From: Diplocarpon mali
Lineage: Eukaryota; Ascomycota; Leotiomycetes; Helotiales; Drepanopezizaceae
DNA length: 64,000 bases
Direction: 5' to 3'
NCBI GenBank assembly: GCA_024741835.1
Contig: JAENRP010000073.1
Span: 1-64,000 of the forward strand
Shown here piece after piece: positions 1 to 10,954 of this stretch; position 1 is the stretch's first letter; each line of letters begins with the position of its first letter. A program made the translations under genes and the position numbers. Below the pieces are notes generated by a model. That model was not told where the DNA came from and made no database searches. It saw only the letters and a program-made list of their open reading frames with translations.

Positions 1-3000
1 ATAGGTCTTATAATATATATTATATAATTGATATAGGACGGTAAGAGGATAAAAGGGCCATCTTCTATATATAGAAATAGCGCGTGTTACTATAGTACTA
101 AATATACTCTATACTTAGGACTTATTTCTAATATCTTATTTAAGAGAGCCCGCTTGTGGTGCTTCCTCCTCTTGTTTTTGGGTCTTCCCTTAGGCCTATT
201 CTTGTGTTGTCTCCCCTCAGTTTTATAATATAATCGCTATAGTTAGTCTTTAAAGTATATAATCGAACTTCTGGCTAAACTCTACGATAGTATATAATTC
301 GCGCTTATACGTTCTATAGTTGTATTGCGACTTTGTAAATGTAAAGGCATTATATAAAATAGCTACTTTAACTCTATCTCGCTTCTAAGTAATGCAATAG
401 CCTACTTTATATTTGCTTATATTAGAATAGAAGTATATAGCTGATTCACTGCTATCCTATTTATATATATTTAGAACGTCGGAGCACTTTTCTTATAATA
501 TCTCAAAGGATACTTGCTTAGCCTTACCCTATCTTTAGTCGATGTTCCTAATTAATTATAATAGTAGTAGCTTGATTTCTATAAAATTCTTAATAAAGTG
601 CTATATAATTCTAATTGCTTTAATGAATTCGCGAACTTAGGTAGCAGACTTAGGTACCGGCTATATCCGAATCTTATTCAATCGTTTTAGTTTCATTGCA
701 ATTAGACCTCCTAACTTATAAGTAACGCTTAATATAATAACTTTATCTATAAATAGCTCTATTTTTTAAAAGACAATTGCATCTAAGCTTAAGTGATTCT
801 TGGAAATAGTTCATCTGCTATAAAGTAATAGCCTTCTTTAAAGTCCTAGCAGCTATTAAAGATATTATTAATATAGAAACCGCACTTTAGGAGTGAGTTC
901 TTATTATAAGTGATAATTACTAATAGTCAGCTGGCGAAATCGTCCTACTTTAGATTTGATAGTAGTATTTGGCCTAATATAATATATATTAATTCAGTTA
1001 TATTATAGTTAGAGGTTATCGATCCCTATGGCATTCTAGTCTATTAGAGCTAGCCGATGCTAGAGATTATAAATGTAAAGTAATAGCGATCTGCTAGATG
1101 AACTAGCACGCACTAGTATGCGTTCTTAAGATCGAATTTAAAGAATAGCTTATGCGTAGGATAGCCTAGGTAGTTATACAGCTTTATAGATAGCTTTATA
1201 TAATAACTAGGCATTTTCTTAATTATATTACTATAGTTGAAGGTAATTCGAGGTTCGTCCTACGGTTGCAGGTTCTTAACCTTATCAATGATAATAGCTT
1301 ATATATTCTAATTAAATAGTTAGCTATTAGCTACTATTATGCGTTTATAGAAGCCGCAACTCAATCCTTTATTAATATATTATTATAGCTAATACTCCTT
1401 TATAGCTGGCTAGCGCTTTTATTAGGCTATTGAATATAGTTTAGTACCTTCTTTTAAACGAACCTTATAAGTATATAAATCAGTCGGCGGTAGGTTCTAA
1501 AGGTCCTTTGCATCTAGGTCCTGATATATATACAATAGCCTTTTCAGCCGATTCTACTATTCGTCAGTTAGATTTCCTATTTTAGTTCTAAGGGTTTAAA
1601 ACCATTTATTAATAATCATATCTGATTTATCTAATAGCTCTTACTAATGCAGGTATTAGTAGGTTAAATATAGTATTATCACCTAATTTAGATATATTCC
1701 TATTTTACTACCTAACTCCCTTTTGTATAAAGACTCCCTTAAGTCTATTACTAGGTCGCGATCTGCTTTTAGTATATCATTTAATCTAGCGCTTAGACCT
1801 ATTAGACTATAGACTTACGGTCCAACCACCCTATTGCAGTCCTTTTTAATCAGTTATAGGGCGATGGACTTTTTATAATTGTATATTTCCTTAATATGCA
1901 CTTATAATGCCTCGAATATTAGATTTGCAAGTCGGTCTCAACTATATATAGCACTTATGCGACTCTCCTTTAGATATTTAAGAGTATCTTCCTCTTCTAT
2001 ATATAGTATACTAGTCAGCTTAATTACTATTTAGATTAGTAGTATACTATTAATGCTTTTAATAATAATCTTAAGTCGACCCTTTTTATCTAATTTTCCG
2101 AATCGGTAGAAGAGTCGGTCTTATTGCTCTTGCTTTCGCTTAAGGTGCTCTTAGGTTTATCTTATCTGCTAAGCTCTTCAACAATTGGCTTCCTTAGGAT
2201 TATTAAATCTAGATCTAGTACGCTAACTAAATGAAGAAATAGCTTATAGTGCTTAGATAGTACCAATTTTAAGCCCTTAATAACTACCTTCTTTTTACTA
2301 CTTATAGGATTACCTATTATTATTCGAAAGTTGCGAATATTAATAGTACTATCGACTTTCTATAGCTATAGCAAATTGAGTAGTAAGTAAAGGTCATTGC
2401 TAAAGGGTTATATAAATGCCTTATCCTTATGCTAAATTCCGTGCGTTCTAACCTTAAATTCAACCTAGTGCATAAGCTCGACTTTACCACTATCTGCAGT
2501 ATTTATAGTAAGACTATTAAAGCCTCTTTCTAATAATAGAATTGGCTTTAGTCTCAACTTCTTAACTAAAGTATAAGATATGACATTTATATTAAAGCCT
2601 TAATCAACCTATATAAGGTAGGTTGGTAATATGACCTTAATTAAATAGCCGTCCTTTCTTTACATTTTAATAAAATAATTAATTTGAAAGGCTTTCTTCT
2701 TAGCTAATAGTAGTAGGATAGCAGTTATTGGTTTTAATATATTCTAAGCGTTATTTAAGACTATAACCTTAGTAGAGAAGTGGACTGATTTACTAGCTTT
2801 TCTTAAGGATTTCTAGTTTTTATAAGTTAATAGGCATTAGAATTCCTTACTGCCTTTAAGCGATACTTAAAAGAACTCGGTCAAGCTTAATAGTACCTTA
2901 ATTCTATCTGCTAGCTCTTAGTAATCCATAGGGCCTATTCCCTCCTTTGCAACTATCTCCTAAAGATAATAGACAGCCCGCTTGCCTTTTTTCCAAACTA

Positions 3001-5330
3001 CTCTCTTTATATTAGTTTCTTCATTTCTATTAATAGTCTTCTTACCTTCTGGCTTAGTCGCTCTCTTATTAGAAGGCTTAGTTGATATCCTACTTACCGG
3101 CTTAGTCGTTAGAGCTAATATTAGTTTATTATTACTAGAGTTGATCAATTCCTTAATTGATATGCGTAGTCGTTTTTAAGGACGCTTAGCTATTTTAGAA
3201 TCTAATGATAATACGCTTAAAGAATAGCTATTAAAGGCTAGTATCTTAATATAATTATCAAATGACACCTAGTTGCTTATAGGTTCTTTTGGCTAGCTTA
3301 TAGGAAAAGGTATCGATTTATCTAAACTTCTACCTTCCCTAGCCTATAAGTATATACTAAAGCTAGTGATATTTATAAGATATAATCTAATATTACTACC
3401 TTAAATGGCTTATTATAAGTAAGCCTTTTCCTAAGTAGTGAGTTTATTACTAGTATACTCTATTGCCTTATAACTAAAGTCACTATAGCAAACGCATAAT
3501 ATACTATCCTTCTTAGGATTATACGTTTAGGAACCATTAATAACAGAATATAGTGACTATGATCTAAGTAGTATAGTATAGTCCTTTATGCTCTGGCGAT
3601 TTCGCCAATTATAGTTGGTCTTTATAAGTTAGGTGCTCTATATATTATTAGTTTCTTATAGAGCTCTATAAGCATTTTGATTACTATTTCAGCTGATAGT
3701 CGTATAAGTCGGAGGTGTATTTTTATATAGCTCGACTAAAGAGGTTATCGATCTTAGAATATATAGCAATGGCTTTTGATTAATTAGGACTACTAGTTTC
3801 CTTATATTTAATAGTAATAAGACTGCAGACACTAATATACTATATTACTTATAGTATAATTGTCGCAATTATTTAGTCTTAAGTTTCTCTTAGCAATATT
3901 ATTCTATTTCCTAGGTCGTATTTAGCGTATTTTAAGCATCCTTAATAATATCTAAAGCTCTTTATAAGGCACTAGAGGATAATGCTAACTTAAAAAGGGC
4001 GGCGATATAGAGTTTATTATTATAGATACCCTTAATAAAGGCTGCAATAATGCTATTAAGGACAACTTGCTCAATCGAGCTAAATGCTAGGCTTATTATC
4101 AGTTGTCTAGCATCCTTGCTATATATATAGTATAGCAAGTGAGTCGTCCTTTAATAGTACGCTACTAGTAGTTCATTAGGCCTTTAGGCGAAGTTCTTAA
4201 TATTATATTAGATATTATTTTTAATATAATCGGCCACCTTAATAGGATACTCGGCCTTTAATGCCTGCTTAAAGTTGGCAATATACTCTGCGGTAGCATT
4301 TTCCTTCTTATTAATAATAGCTTAAAATTCAGCATTAGAATCCAACTACTTAGCTGCTTAGCCTTTGAATAAGATATCAATAGCCTTAAAGAATATCTTA
4401 GGGTCTAGCGTAGTATAACTAGCACTTTTGAAATTATACTATAGACGGTTAAGCTATCTAAAGGCATTTCCCTTATCCTTAGTGAACCGGCCGCTTAGTT
4501 TATACTTAAGGAGGGTAGTACCTATTTATAGTACAAGGGGTTCGTTAAAGGCTATGATATCGAATTCGAGTTGCCTTAGATAAGCTGATATTAGTACTAT
4601 AGAGGTAGCTTCGATTGATAGTGCTTAATAAAGTTCAGAGCTTAGCGATTTACTAGTATTAGTCGGTAACTAGGTCGATAATAAGGGTAATAGTAGTAGC
4701 TATTGACTAAAGGGAGGATCTGGCAAATGATTCGTATTAGTGCTGGATAATATCTATATATTTAGTATATAGGTATAAGGTTCTAGTATAGGCAGTCGAG
4801 TATAATTGTCCCTGAAGATGCCTGCTAGTAAGGCAACTATATCTAAGTCTGCTTATAAGGTTTTATCCTAAGGTAGGTTCTATTAAGAAGCTAGCTTAAT
4901 TGTTAAAAATAGTAGTATAATCCGAGGCAGGCATAGACTAGTGTTATCTTGCCTATTCTAGAAGTGATATTACGTAAAGACGCGTTTCGCTACTTCCTTG
5001 CATAATGCGAAAAAAAATGAAAATGTTAAAAAGAAAGCTTATTAGCGCAATAGGGTATCGAATAATGCATTAAGATCTATACCTCTTATAGATTCTAACT
5101 CTTAACTTGCTAAAACAGGCTTGCTTTTAAAGTAGAGGCTATAGTCCTAATGACATAGTATAAGGTCAGGGGGGGTGGCTTAATAGTGCACTATAGTAGC
5201 TATTGAACTAGTAGCTAGCAGATAAAGAACTCTTCTTAGGCTAAGTCTGATAATAACCGATGACAAGGGCGATAGTGGTAGATAGAAATAAGGTATGAAT
5301 AGCTTTACTAGAAACGCGTAGACGAAATGA
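1..5330 (-). mobile_element. RIP-degraded Ty3/Gypsy-type LTR retrotransposon, truncated by window edge
   Basis: This AT-rich block has no long ORF, but the minus strand still shows the order of a Gypsy polyprotein. About 4440-3950 reads as a gag-like segment (NKKENATAEYIANFKQAL). About 2620-2310 resembles a retropepsin (NVISYTLVKKLRLKP). About 1500-790 is a reverse transcriptase with FKFDLKNAY, TRMPQGS and YINNIF, the last in the place of the usual YxDD box. About 780-240 looks like RNase H (TFTKSQYNY). Nearly every break is a TAG or TAA where Trp or Gln is expected, and the catalytic Asp codons of the YxDD box read Asn; these are C-to-T/G-to-A changes typical of repeat-induced point mutation. 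The integrase would lie beyond base 1. I could not define LTRs or target-site duplications. The AT-rich composition stops near 5330, which I take as the approximate right limit. Confidence 0.8.
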
Positions 5331-6358
5331 AATCGAGCGTCCAAGTCCCAGATCCGCTGCTACTCTACTAAATAACTGGTATGACCAGGAGTTGTATTAG
5401 ACTCGGAGGAGTAAACTCCAAGTGAAGATATTTATAGTATATCTAAGTGCCTGAGGCACCCCAAGTGCTGACTAATACCACCCTTTCCATTCCGGAAGGT
5501 GTTTCTCACAACTCCCCGCTCCCTGTCCTGCTCGCTTCTCTATAGCTCCGAAGATCTGGTCAGCCCCTTCATACTCACGTGTCGTCTTGGAGCTGAAAAG
5601 GTCTTGTATTTAGCTGAACTTCGATTCCACGATGCCAAGAGGCCATCTGAGCTGGATCTACATGGAATCACAGCTCCGGCTGTTCGTGGTGGGAAGAATG
5701 CTCGTGTCACGTGATACGCCATGAAGTGGTCCTTGTACGTGCGGCCAGATACCGTCGACAGGCTTTCTTCAAGCACTTACGTACCAGAGTGCCAGCCCTC
5801 CTCATGTCCGGAGCGACTCTTACGTCTGGGTTGCGGGGACATCACGTGACGAGAAGGCGCTCCCACGTTCGGCGGAAAATTGTGGCAAGAATTTGAGGTT
5901 ATTCCCAGCCTTGATCCTTCAACCCTCGACTCCGCCGCAGAGCCGCGTCGGGTTGCGCGCGACACGACCAGATGCAGGCCTCCCTTCTTGGATTTCCCGC
6001 CAGCAGCTGTCTGCAGTTTCGCCTCTGCGTCGATGAATCAGCGCCGGGTGAGTCGAGCGACGACTTGCAACTTGCGACTCGCATAGACACCCCCGTTCTA
6101 CGAGCCGAACCTTCGATCGCGAACTCGTCGTTCGGATTTCCCCATTCGTCGGAGATGCAGCTCGACCACCCGCCAGCTTGCGCGGTGCAGAGCCGCTGCA
6201 GGTAGTTGTGGTTATGATGGGAATCACATTCGGTCGAGTTAATGTACAAAAGTCTATAGTGCATATCGTATCCTCGTTCGTCGACGCTCGCTCGCCCGCA
6301 AGTTCACACCTTCGTCTTTCCATTACAACCCCTCCTGGCACGCCCTCCCACGCTTATT
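5331..6358. other. Intergenic region between the RIP block and the isocyanide synthase gene
   Basis: Base composition changes sharply to GC-balanced at the left of this stretch. Overlapping open frames exist on both strands (for example 5919-6341 minus and 5972-6205 plus), but none shows a domain or splice pattern that I recognise. The right part is the 3' flank of the minus-strand synthase gene. Confidence 0.5.
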
Positions 6359-8549
6359 TCAGTTGATGTGTAGCCTCCACAACTCTCTTGAAGATCCAGA
6401 CACAAAGGCGCTCCTTGTGTGCATCGTAGCCACATTGTCGCTCACCAACCAGTCGCCCTCTTGCCAGGAATGATAGTAGCAGATTCTCCTGTCATACAGC
6501 AATTCATCCAACACAGCCAAGATCTCCGGCGAGCCATTTTCGATCTCGACTATGGTCGGGTCGAAACGAGTCTTGTCATGTCCCCATGGCTCGTGATACC
6601 GAAGGCATGGCGTTCCATGGCTCGGGTGGGGAATTACCAGATCTAACTTTGCAAGGACTGTCGCGTCGAAGGCGGTTGTCCTGCAGCTCCATGTCAGGCC
6701 CGATAGCTGCTCGACGGTATATGGACTCGGGAGATTTTCGAACACGAGGCGAGAGGGCGAGATCAATGTGAAGCCCGTGTTCGCCGGTGAGGGGGTTTCA
6801 GCTCGGAAGACCTGAAATCTTTGAAGTGGTCAGCCGGGGACCCCGACAGTGACTGGGAGAGGGAAAAAAGCTTACTGTGGCGGCTGAGGAACCAACTTAT
6901 CACTTCCGTCGTAGTCACGTACTTTGATAGTCTTGAAGAGACCATCGAAGTGGAACGGCATCGGCTCGGCACTCAGGACGTTATTGAGCCCTCCAGTAGC
7001 ATCACCACCGTCTTTCACGACGAGAACTTCTCCGAATTTCCATGGCATGATTGGTCCCATTTCTCTTCCTTTCTTCATGAAAAGCTCCCTGGTCGTGGGG
7101 GACTCTGGCGATGGGGTGGTCGAGAATCCTCGCAGAACGACAGGGGAGTTCAACTCTGCCAGGGCTTTCACCTTCATCATATCTACCCTCTCAATAGGGA
7201 CTGCATCCAGTCCATCTTGAGGGGAGATGACGATGCCGGCTGGGTAAAGGGGTGTAACATCGATCGGGCATCCGGCCCACTGGTACAGCGGCGACGCTTC
7301 TTGGAAGTGAGATGGCAGCCCGTTCCTCGTGACCAGCTCGTACGTCGAATCCGCGGAGAAGGTGGATCTATGGGCCAACCTGATGGTTCCTTTGACATCG
7401 ATTACAGAGCTGGTGTGCCAGGGCGTGACGAAATTGTTATTGCTTCCTGGGAACAGGGAGATGGGCAGCTTCATCTCGTCCATTGAAGCGTGAATTGAAA
7501 GCCGGACAGCTCTTGGGAATGCACTCGACACTGCATTTGAGAATGCCTTGATGACATGTCAAAAAGAGCAGCGGCCCGAGGACATACGAGAACTTACCTT
7601 TCCTCTAGCGATCATCTTCTTCGCAATAATCTCGTTGAGCTTCTTGCGTCCTTTCTTGGACAAGCCCTCTCTGCCTTCAGCATGCGCCAGATCCATTTCC
7701 AAGAACTTGATGTATCCCCGATAGGTCATCAGGGCACTGGGGTCCTGCTCGAGGTGTGTCTTGACATCAAAGTCAACGGGGGTATTGATTGCAACCATTT
7801 GATCCCGATACATCCCCGCAGTGGCCAGGTACTCGTCCAAAGTCTTCGCCTCTTCGGTTCCCGTCGAAACGAGCTGGTTCAACCGAACGAAGCTGATGTG
7901 AGGGAACTTGCGGCGTGCAAGTTCGCGGAGAGCGCTCCCGTACTTCCAAACGGTCTCATCTTTGACTCCAAGGAGATCTGTAAGGCTCGTTAGTACTCTC
8001 CTCTGGGTCAGGTGATGGACGAAGCCGCGTACCGTTGTAAACAAGACCATCGGACACAATCGACAGCCGTGTCTTGCAGAACTTTCTTTCTAAATCTGCG
8101 CAAAGCCCCTCCAACCTGGCCAAAGCAATCTCCTCGCCTATATCGGGGAGTGTTCCCAAGACCTTGTCGACGCTATTTGGGGACTTGAAGGGAAAGGCGG
8201 GAAGGATGAGGTGGAGAGGACCGCCCGACTTCACGATCCTGTTGATGCTTGTCTCCACGTGTACGCGGCGGATGGAATTGTTCACGTCCCCCGCCGGGGA
8301 GTATGACTTCAACAACCGAAGTATCCCATCAGCAGTGGCTTGCTGCTCTGCTGTCAGGGCTATGTCTTCAGGCTGAGAACCCTCGATCCTCTTGAAGGCT
8401 GCCAGAAGCTTGGCGAACAGAGTTGGCTGAATGGTTGGTGTCTGAGGACCGAACGCTTCGTTTGAGCTGCTGATTAAACCAGGCATGTTGAAAATTGCTC
8501 TGAAAAGTCTAATCATTTCTCGAAAAGCTGTTGGCGACCTGGAAGCCAT
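6359..8549 (-). CDS. Isocyanide synthase-TauD/TfdA dioxygenase fusion protein
   Basis: Four exons: 8549-8033, 7977-7598, 7546-6876 and 6818-6359, with introns of 55, 51 and 57 bp; the joined frame encodes about 675 aa. Residues about 90-340 carry the DIT1/PvcA isocyanide-synthase signature: LPAFPFKSPN (116-125), KVLGTLPD (129-136), IALARLEGL, IVSDG and YNDLLGV, the last formed across intron 1. Residues about 390-675 are a TauD-type Fe(II)/2-oxoglutarate dioxygenase with the HxD iron motif HFD at 498-500, distal His at 656 (ATMHTRSAF) and a C-terminal Arg (LWRLHIN). In IsnA/PvcA enzymes the synthase swaps an amino-acid amine for an isocyanide using ribulose-5-phosphate, and the dioxygenase partner then oxidises or decarboxylates the product; the fusion should combine both steps. 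The acceptors for exons 3 and 4 were chosen because only those keep phase and restore GKAFSN and PPQFQVFRA. It is divergent from the FAD monooxygenase. The amino-acid substrate is unknown. Confidence 0.93.
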
Positions 8550-9085
8550 TTTCCGAACGATGTCCTCGACTAACTTTATACCAAACTCGACGACGGGCCA
8601 GGCGTCTGGCCAGAAGATGCATCATGAGCCCCGAGGTAGGCATTGTTGCTACACCTCGGCTCTTTGACGAGATGGAGGTTCTCTGATTGTTTGCCCACGT
8701 TGCCAATCTATTCCGGCTCGGTCCGGCTTTCTTGATAATCAGAGATAGTATCCAGTCTGAGCAGCTTCACCCGTCGATGACGTGCAGGAGAAGAACGATC
8801 TCTGCACCTTCCAACCTCAATATTTCCTCCGGGTCCGACGCTCGAACTTAGCTATCCTTGGAAGGTCATGTGGCTGGCTGAGATCGCAAAGTGCAAGAAA
8901 AGGACCTGGAGGCGATCCCATCGGTCCTTTCTCGGCTAGTCCGAATTTAGACATGAGGTGGAGTCGTCCAGCCGAGAATATCGCACTAGCCTTGGTTTGT
9001 CTGATCTTTGACATTTCATTGTCTTGCTCGTCATGCTTCATCTTGTCTCTCCAGGCTTCACACTTTCGCCGGGGCCAGGGACATC
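8550..9085. promoter_or_regulatory. Divergent promoter region of isocyanide synthase and FAD monooxygenase
   Basis: The two start codons (minus 8549 and plus 9086) are 536 bp apart and no gene lies between them. Head-to-head spacing of this size is consistent with shared control of two cluster genes. I did not find a palindrome or known factor site that I would defend. Confidence 0.55.
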
Positions 9086-10954
9086 ATGAGCAGAGCAATA
9101 GTAACGGTAGTCAATCGTTTGTTGAGCTGGTTGTGGGGGGAGGCGCAGCCAACAGCCAGGGAGGAGGAAGTCGATGTGTGCGTGATTGGAGGTATGTCAA
9201 CAACCCCCTCCGTAAACAGTACTGACATATTCTGGACGCAGCTGGCCCCACTGGCCTCACAACAGCACTACTATGCAGTAGACTTGGACTGTCAGTACGC
9301 ATAGTCGACAAGGCAGAAGGACGCCTTGTACTCGGAAGAGCTGATGCATTAAACGCACGTTCTCAGCAACTCCTATCGAATGTGGGAGTCCTTCCAGAAC
9401 TCCAGGCCCTTGGAATCACATGCAACAGTAAGACGTCGCGCGAAACCGGTGCATACATGAATCTAACGCCCATCTAGCGAGCTCGGTGTTCAAGGGAGGG
9501 GATTTTACTAGCAGACAAAGCAAATGGGTAAGTGTTCTACCGCCACTATCGTAGAAGTCATGCTTACACCGAGATTGGTGGACGTCACTTGCCCACACCC
9601 AGTTCAGAGAGTTTCTCATGATTGCCCAGCCACAAGTTGAGCAAGCTCTGCTGAACAAAATTGGTATCTCGGTCGGCTATGGAACAACGGTCAAAAGAGT
9701 CGAGGATGGCCGTGATTATGCAACTGTCACATGCAACGATCTCATCGTCAAAGCCAAGTACGTAGTTGGAGCAGATGGCGCTCACTCTTTTACGCGGAAC
9801 CAACTCGGCATCAATTTCGTAGGCGTCAAAGCCAACATGAGATGGGCCGTCCTGGATACCTTCCTGAAGACCGATTTCCCTGTCTGCCAAGAAATCATCA
9901 GTTTCGAAAAGGATGGCCAGTCCCGCGTCTCTTGGATTCCCAGGTACGTCAGAACCAACGATGGGATAAAGAATCGCTCGCTTACTTATCCCTACAGAGA
10001 ACGCGGACTTGCGAGATTTTACGTTCTCCTGGACGGAGGGGAAATCACTCAAGAGCGGACCGAGCTGTCGATCAAAGAGCACTTGGCTCCATTTTCTGTC
10101 GAGTTCGCGAAGACTGAGTGGTTCAGTCAGTTCGATGGTCAGTAGTCAGAATCCCATCCAAGTCCAGCAGAGAAATCTAACCCGCAGCAGTCCAAGAGAG
10201 AGTGGCAGAGACGTTCATCTCAAGAGGCAATCAGCGTTTCCTCCTGGCTGGAGACGCTGCTCACGTCCATTCGGTCAATGGTGGGCAAGGCCTGAACACA
10301 GGACTTTCAGACGCATTCGCGCTCTCGTGGCGTCTCAACCTTGCTGCCCGGGGTGTGAGCCCGCGGGCTCTGCAATCCTACGACGTGGAAAGGAGGGCAG
10401 TTGCAGAGAGTGTCGTAGATGTAGCGGCCAAACTCGTCAGGAGCACGTTGCGAACTGCGGATGAATACGTCAAGATCGTAGAGCTCAGTTCGGCAAACAT
10501 TACTGGTAAGGATCAGTCATCCTCAGGGCGAGGGGTCACCGGGCTAAATTCAACAGGCATGGGCATCACATACCCCCTTCATGGTCTTTTCACCGCTTCG
10601 GGCTCTGTAGGCGAATTCTTCACCGGCAGCCGTTGTCCCGATTTCGTCCTGACTAAAGCGGACAAGAGCAAGGCCTGGCTCTATCAGCTGTTCAAGTACG
10701 GTAGCTTTGCCGTCTTGTCAGGATCTGGCGTCGACCTGACGCTTCCACCGGGCATCAGCACGTACGTTGATACCTGGGACGTTTCCACCGAGCCTTGCTC
10801 CGATGTCTTTAGCGTAAATGTCGACGGCGAGACTCTGGCAACGACCTTCGACTTGGGGAGGAAGGGGGATGTGTCGATTGTCATCCGACCGGACCTGTAC
10901 GTTGGTTATGTTGGAGCAGATCCGTCCGAGTACCTCCGTACCTTGACTCTGTGA
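9086..10954 (+). CDS. FAD-dependent monooxygenase (group A, phenol hydroxylase/PHBH-like)
   Basis: Model: exons 9086-9191, 9242-9427, 9478-9527, 9603-9943, 9998-10137 and 10191-10954, about 528 aa. The Rossmann FAD motif GAGPTG (residues 35-40) is created across intron 1. The second FAD motif is LLAGDAAHVHSVNGGQGLN, near residue 295, and VVGADGAHS matches the DG motif. The length and the C-terminal extension after residue 400 resemble aromatic-ring hydroxylases with a thioredoxin-like tail. The third intron is uncertain: bases 9576-9602 read WWTSLAHTQ in frame with the following FREFLMIAQPQ and look like coding sequence, but a canonical acceptor that includes them breaks phase. The gene is divergent from the isocyanide synthase. 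It likely hydroxylates or epoxidises the pathway product or another aromatic substrate; the substrate cannot be read from the sequence. The start at 9086 is the ATG closest to the FAD fold. Confidence 0.88.

Noticed and set aside
2960..3179. Overlapping 62-65 codon frames on both strands
   Set aside because: They are short stop-free stretches inside the RIP-degraded element, near the gag-protease interval, and not independent genes.
5499..6341. Cluster of short frames on both strands upstream of the locus
   Set aside because: Composition gives long chance frames here; none has a domain, intron logic or conserved motif.
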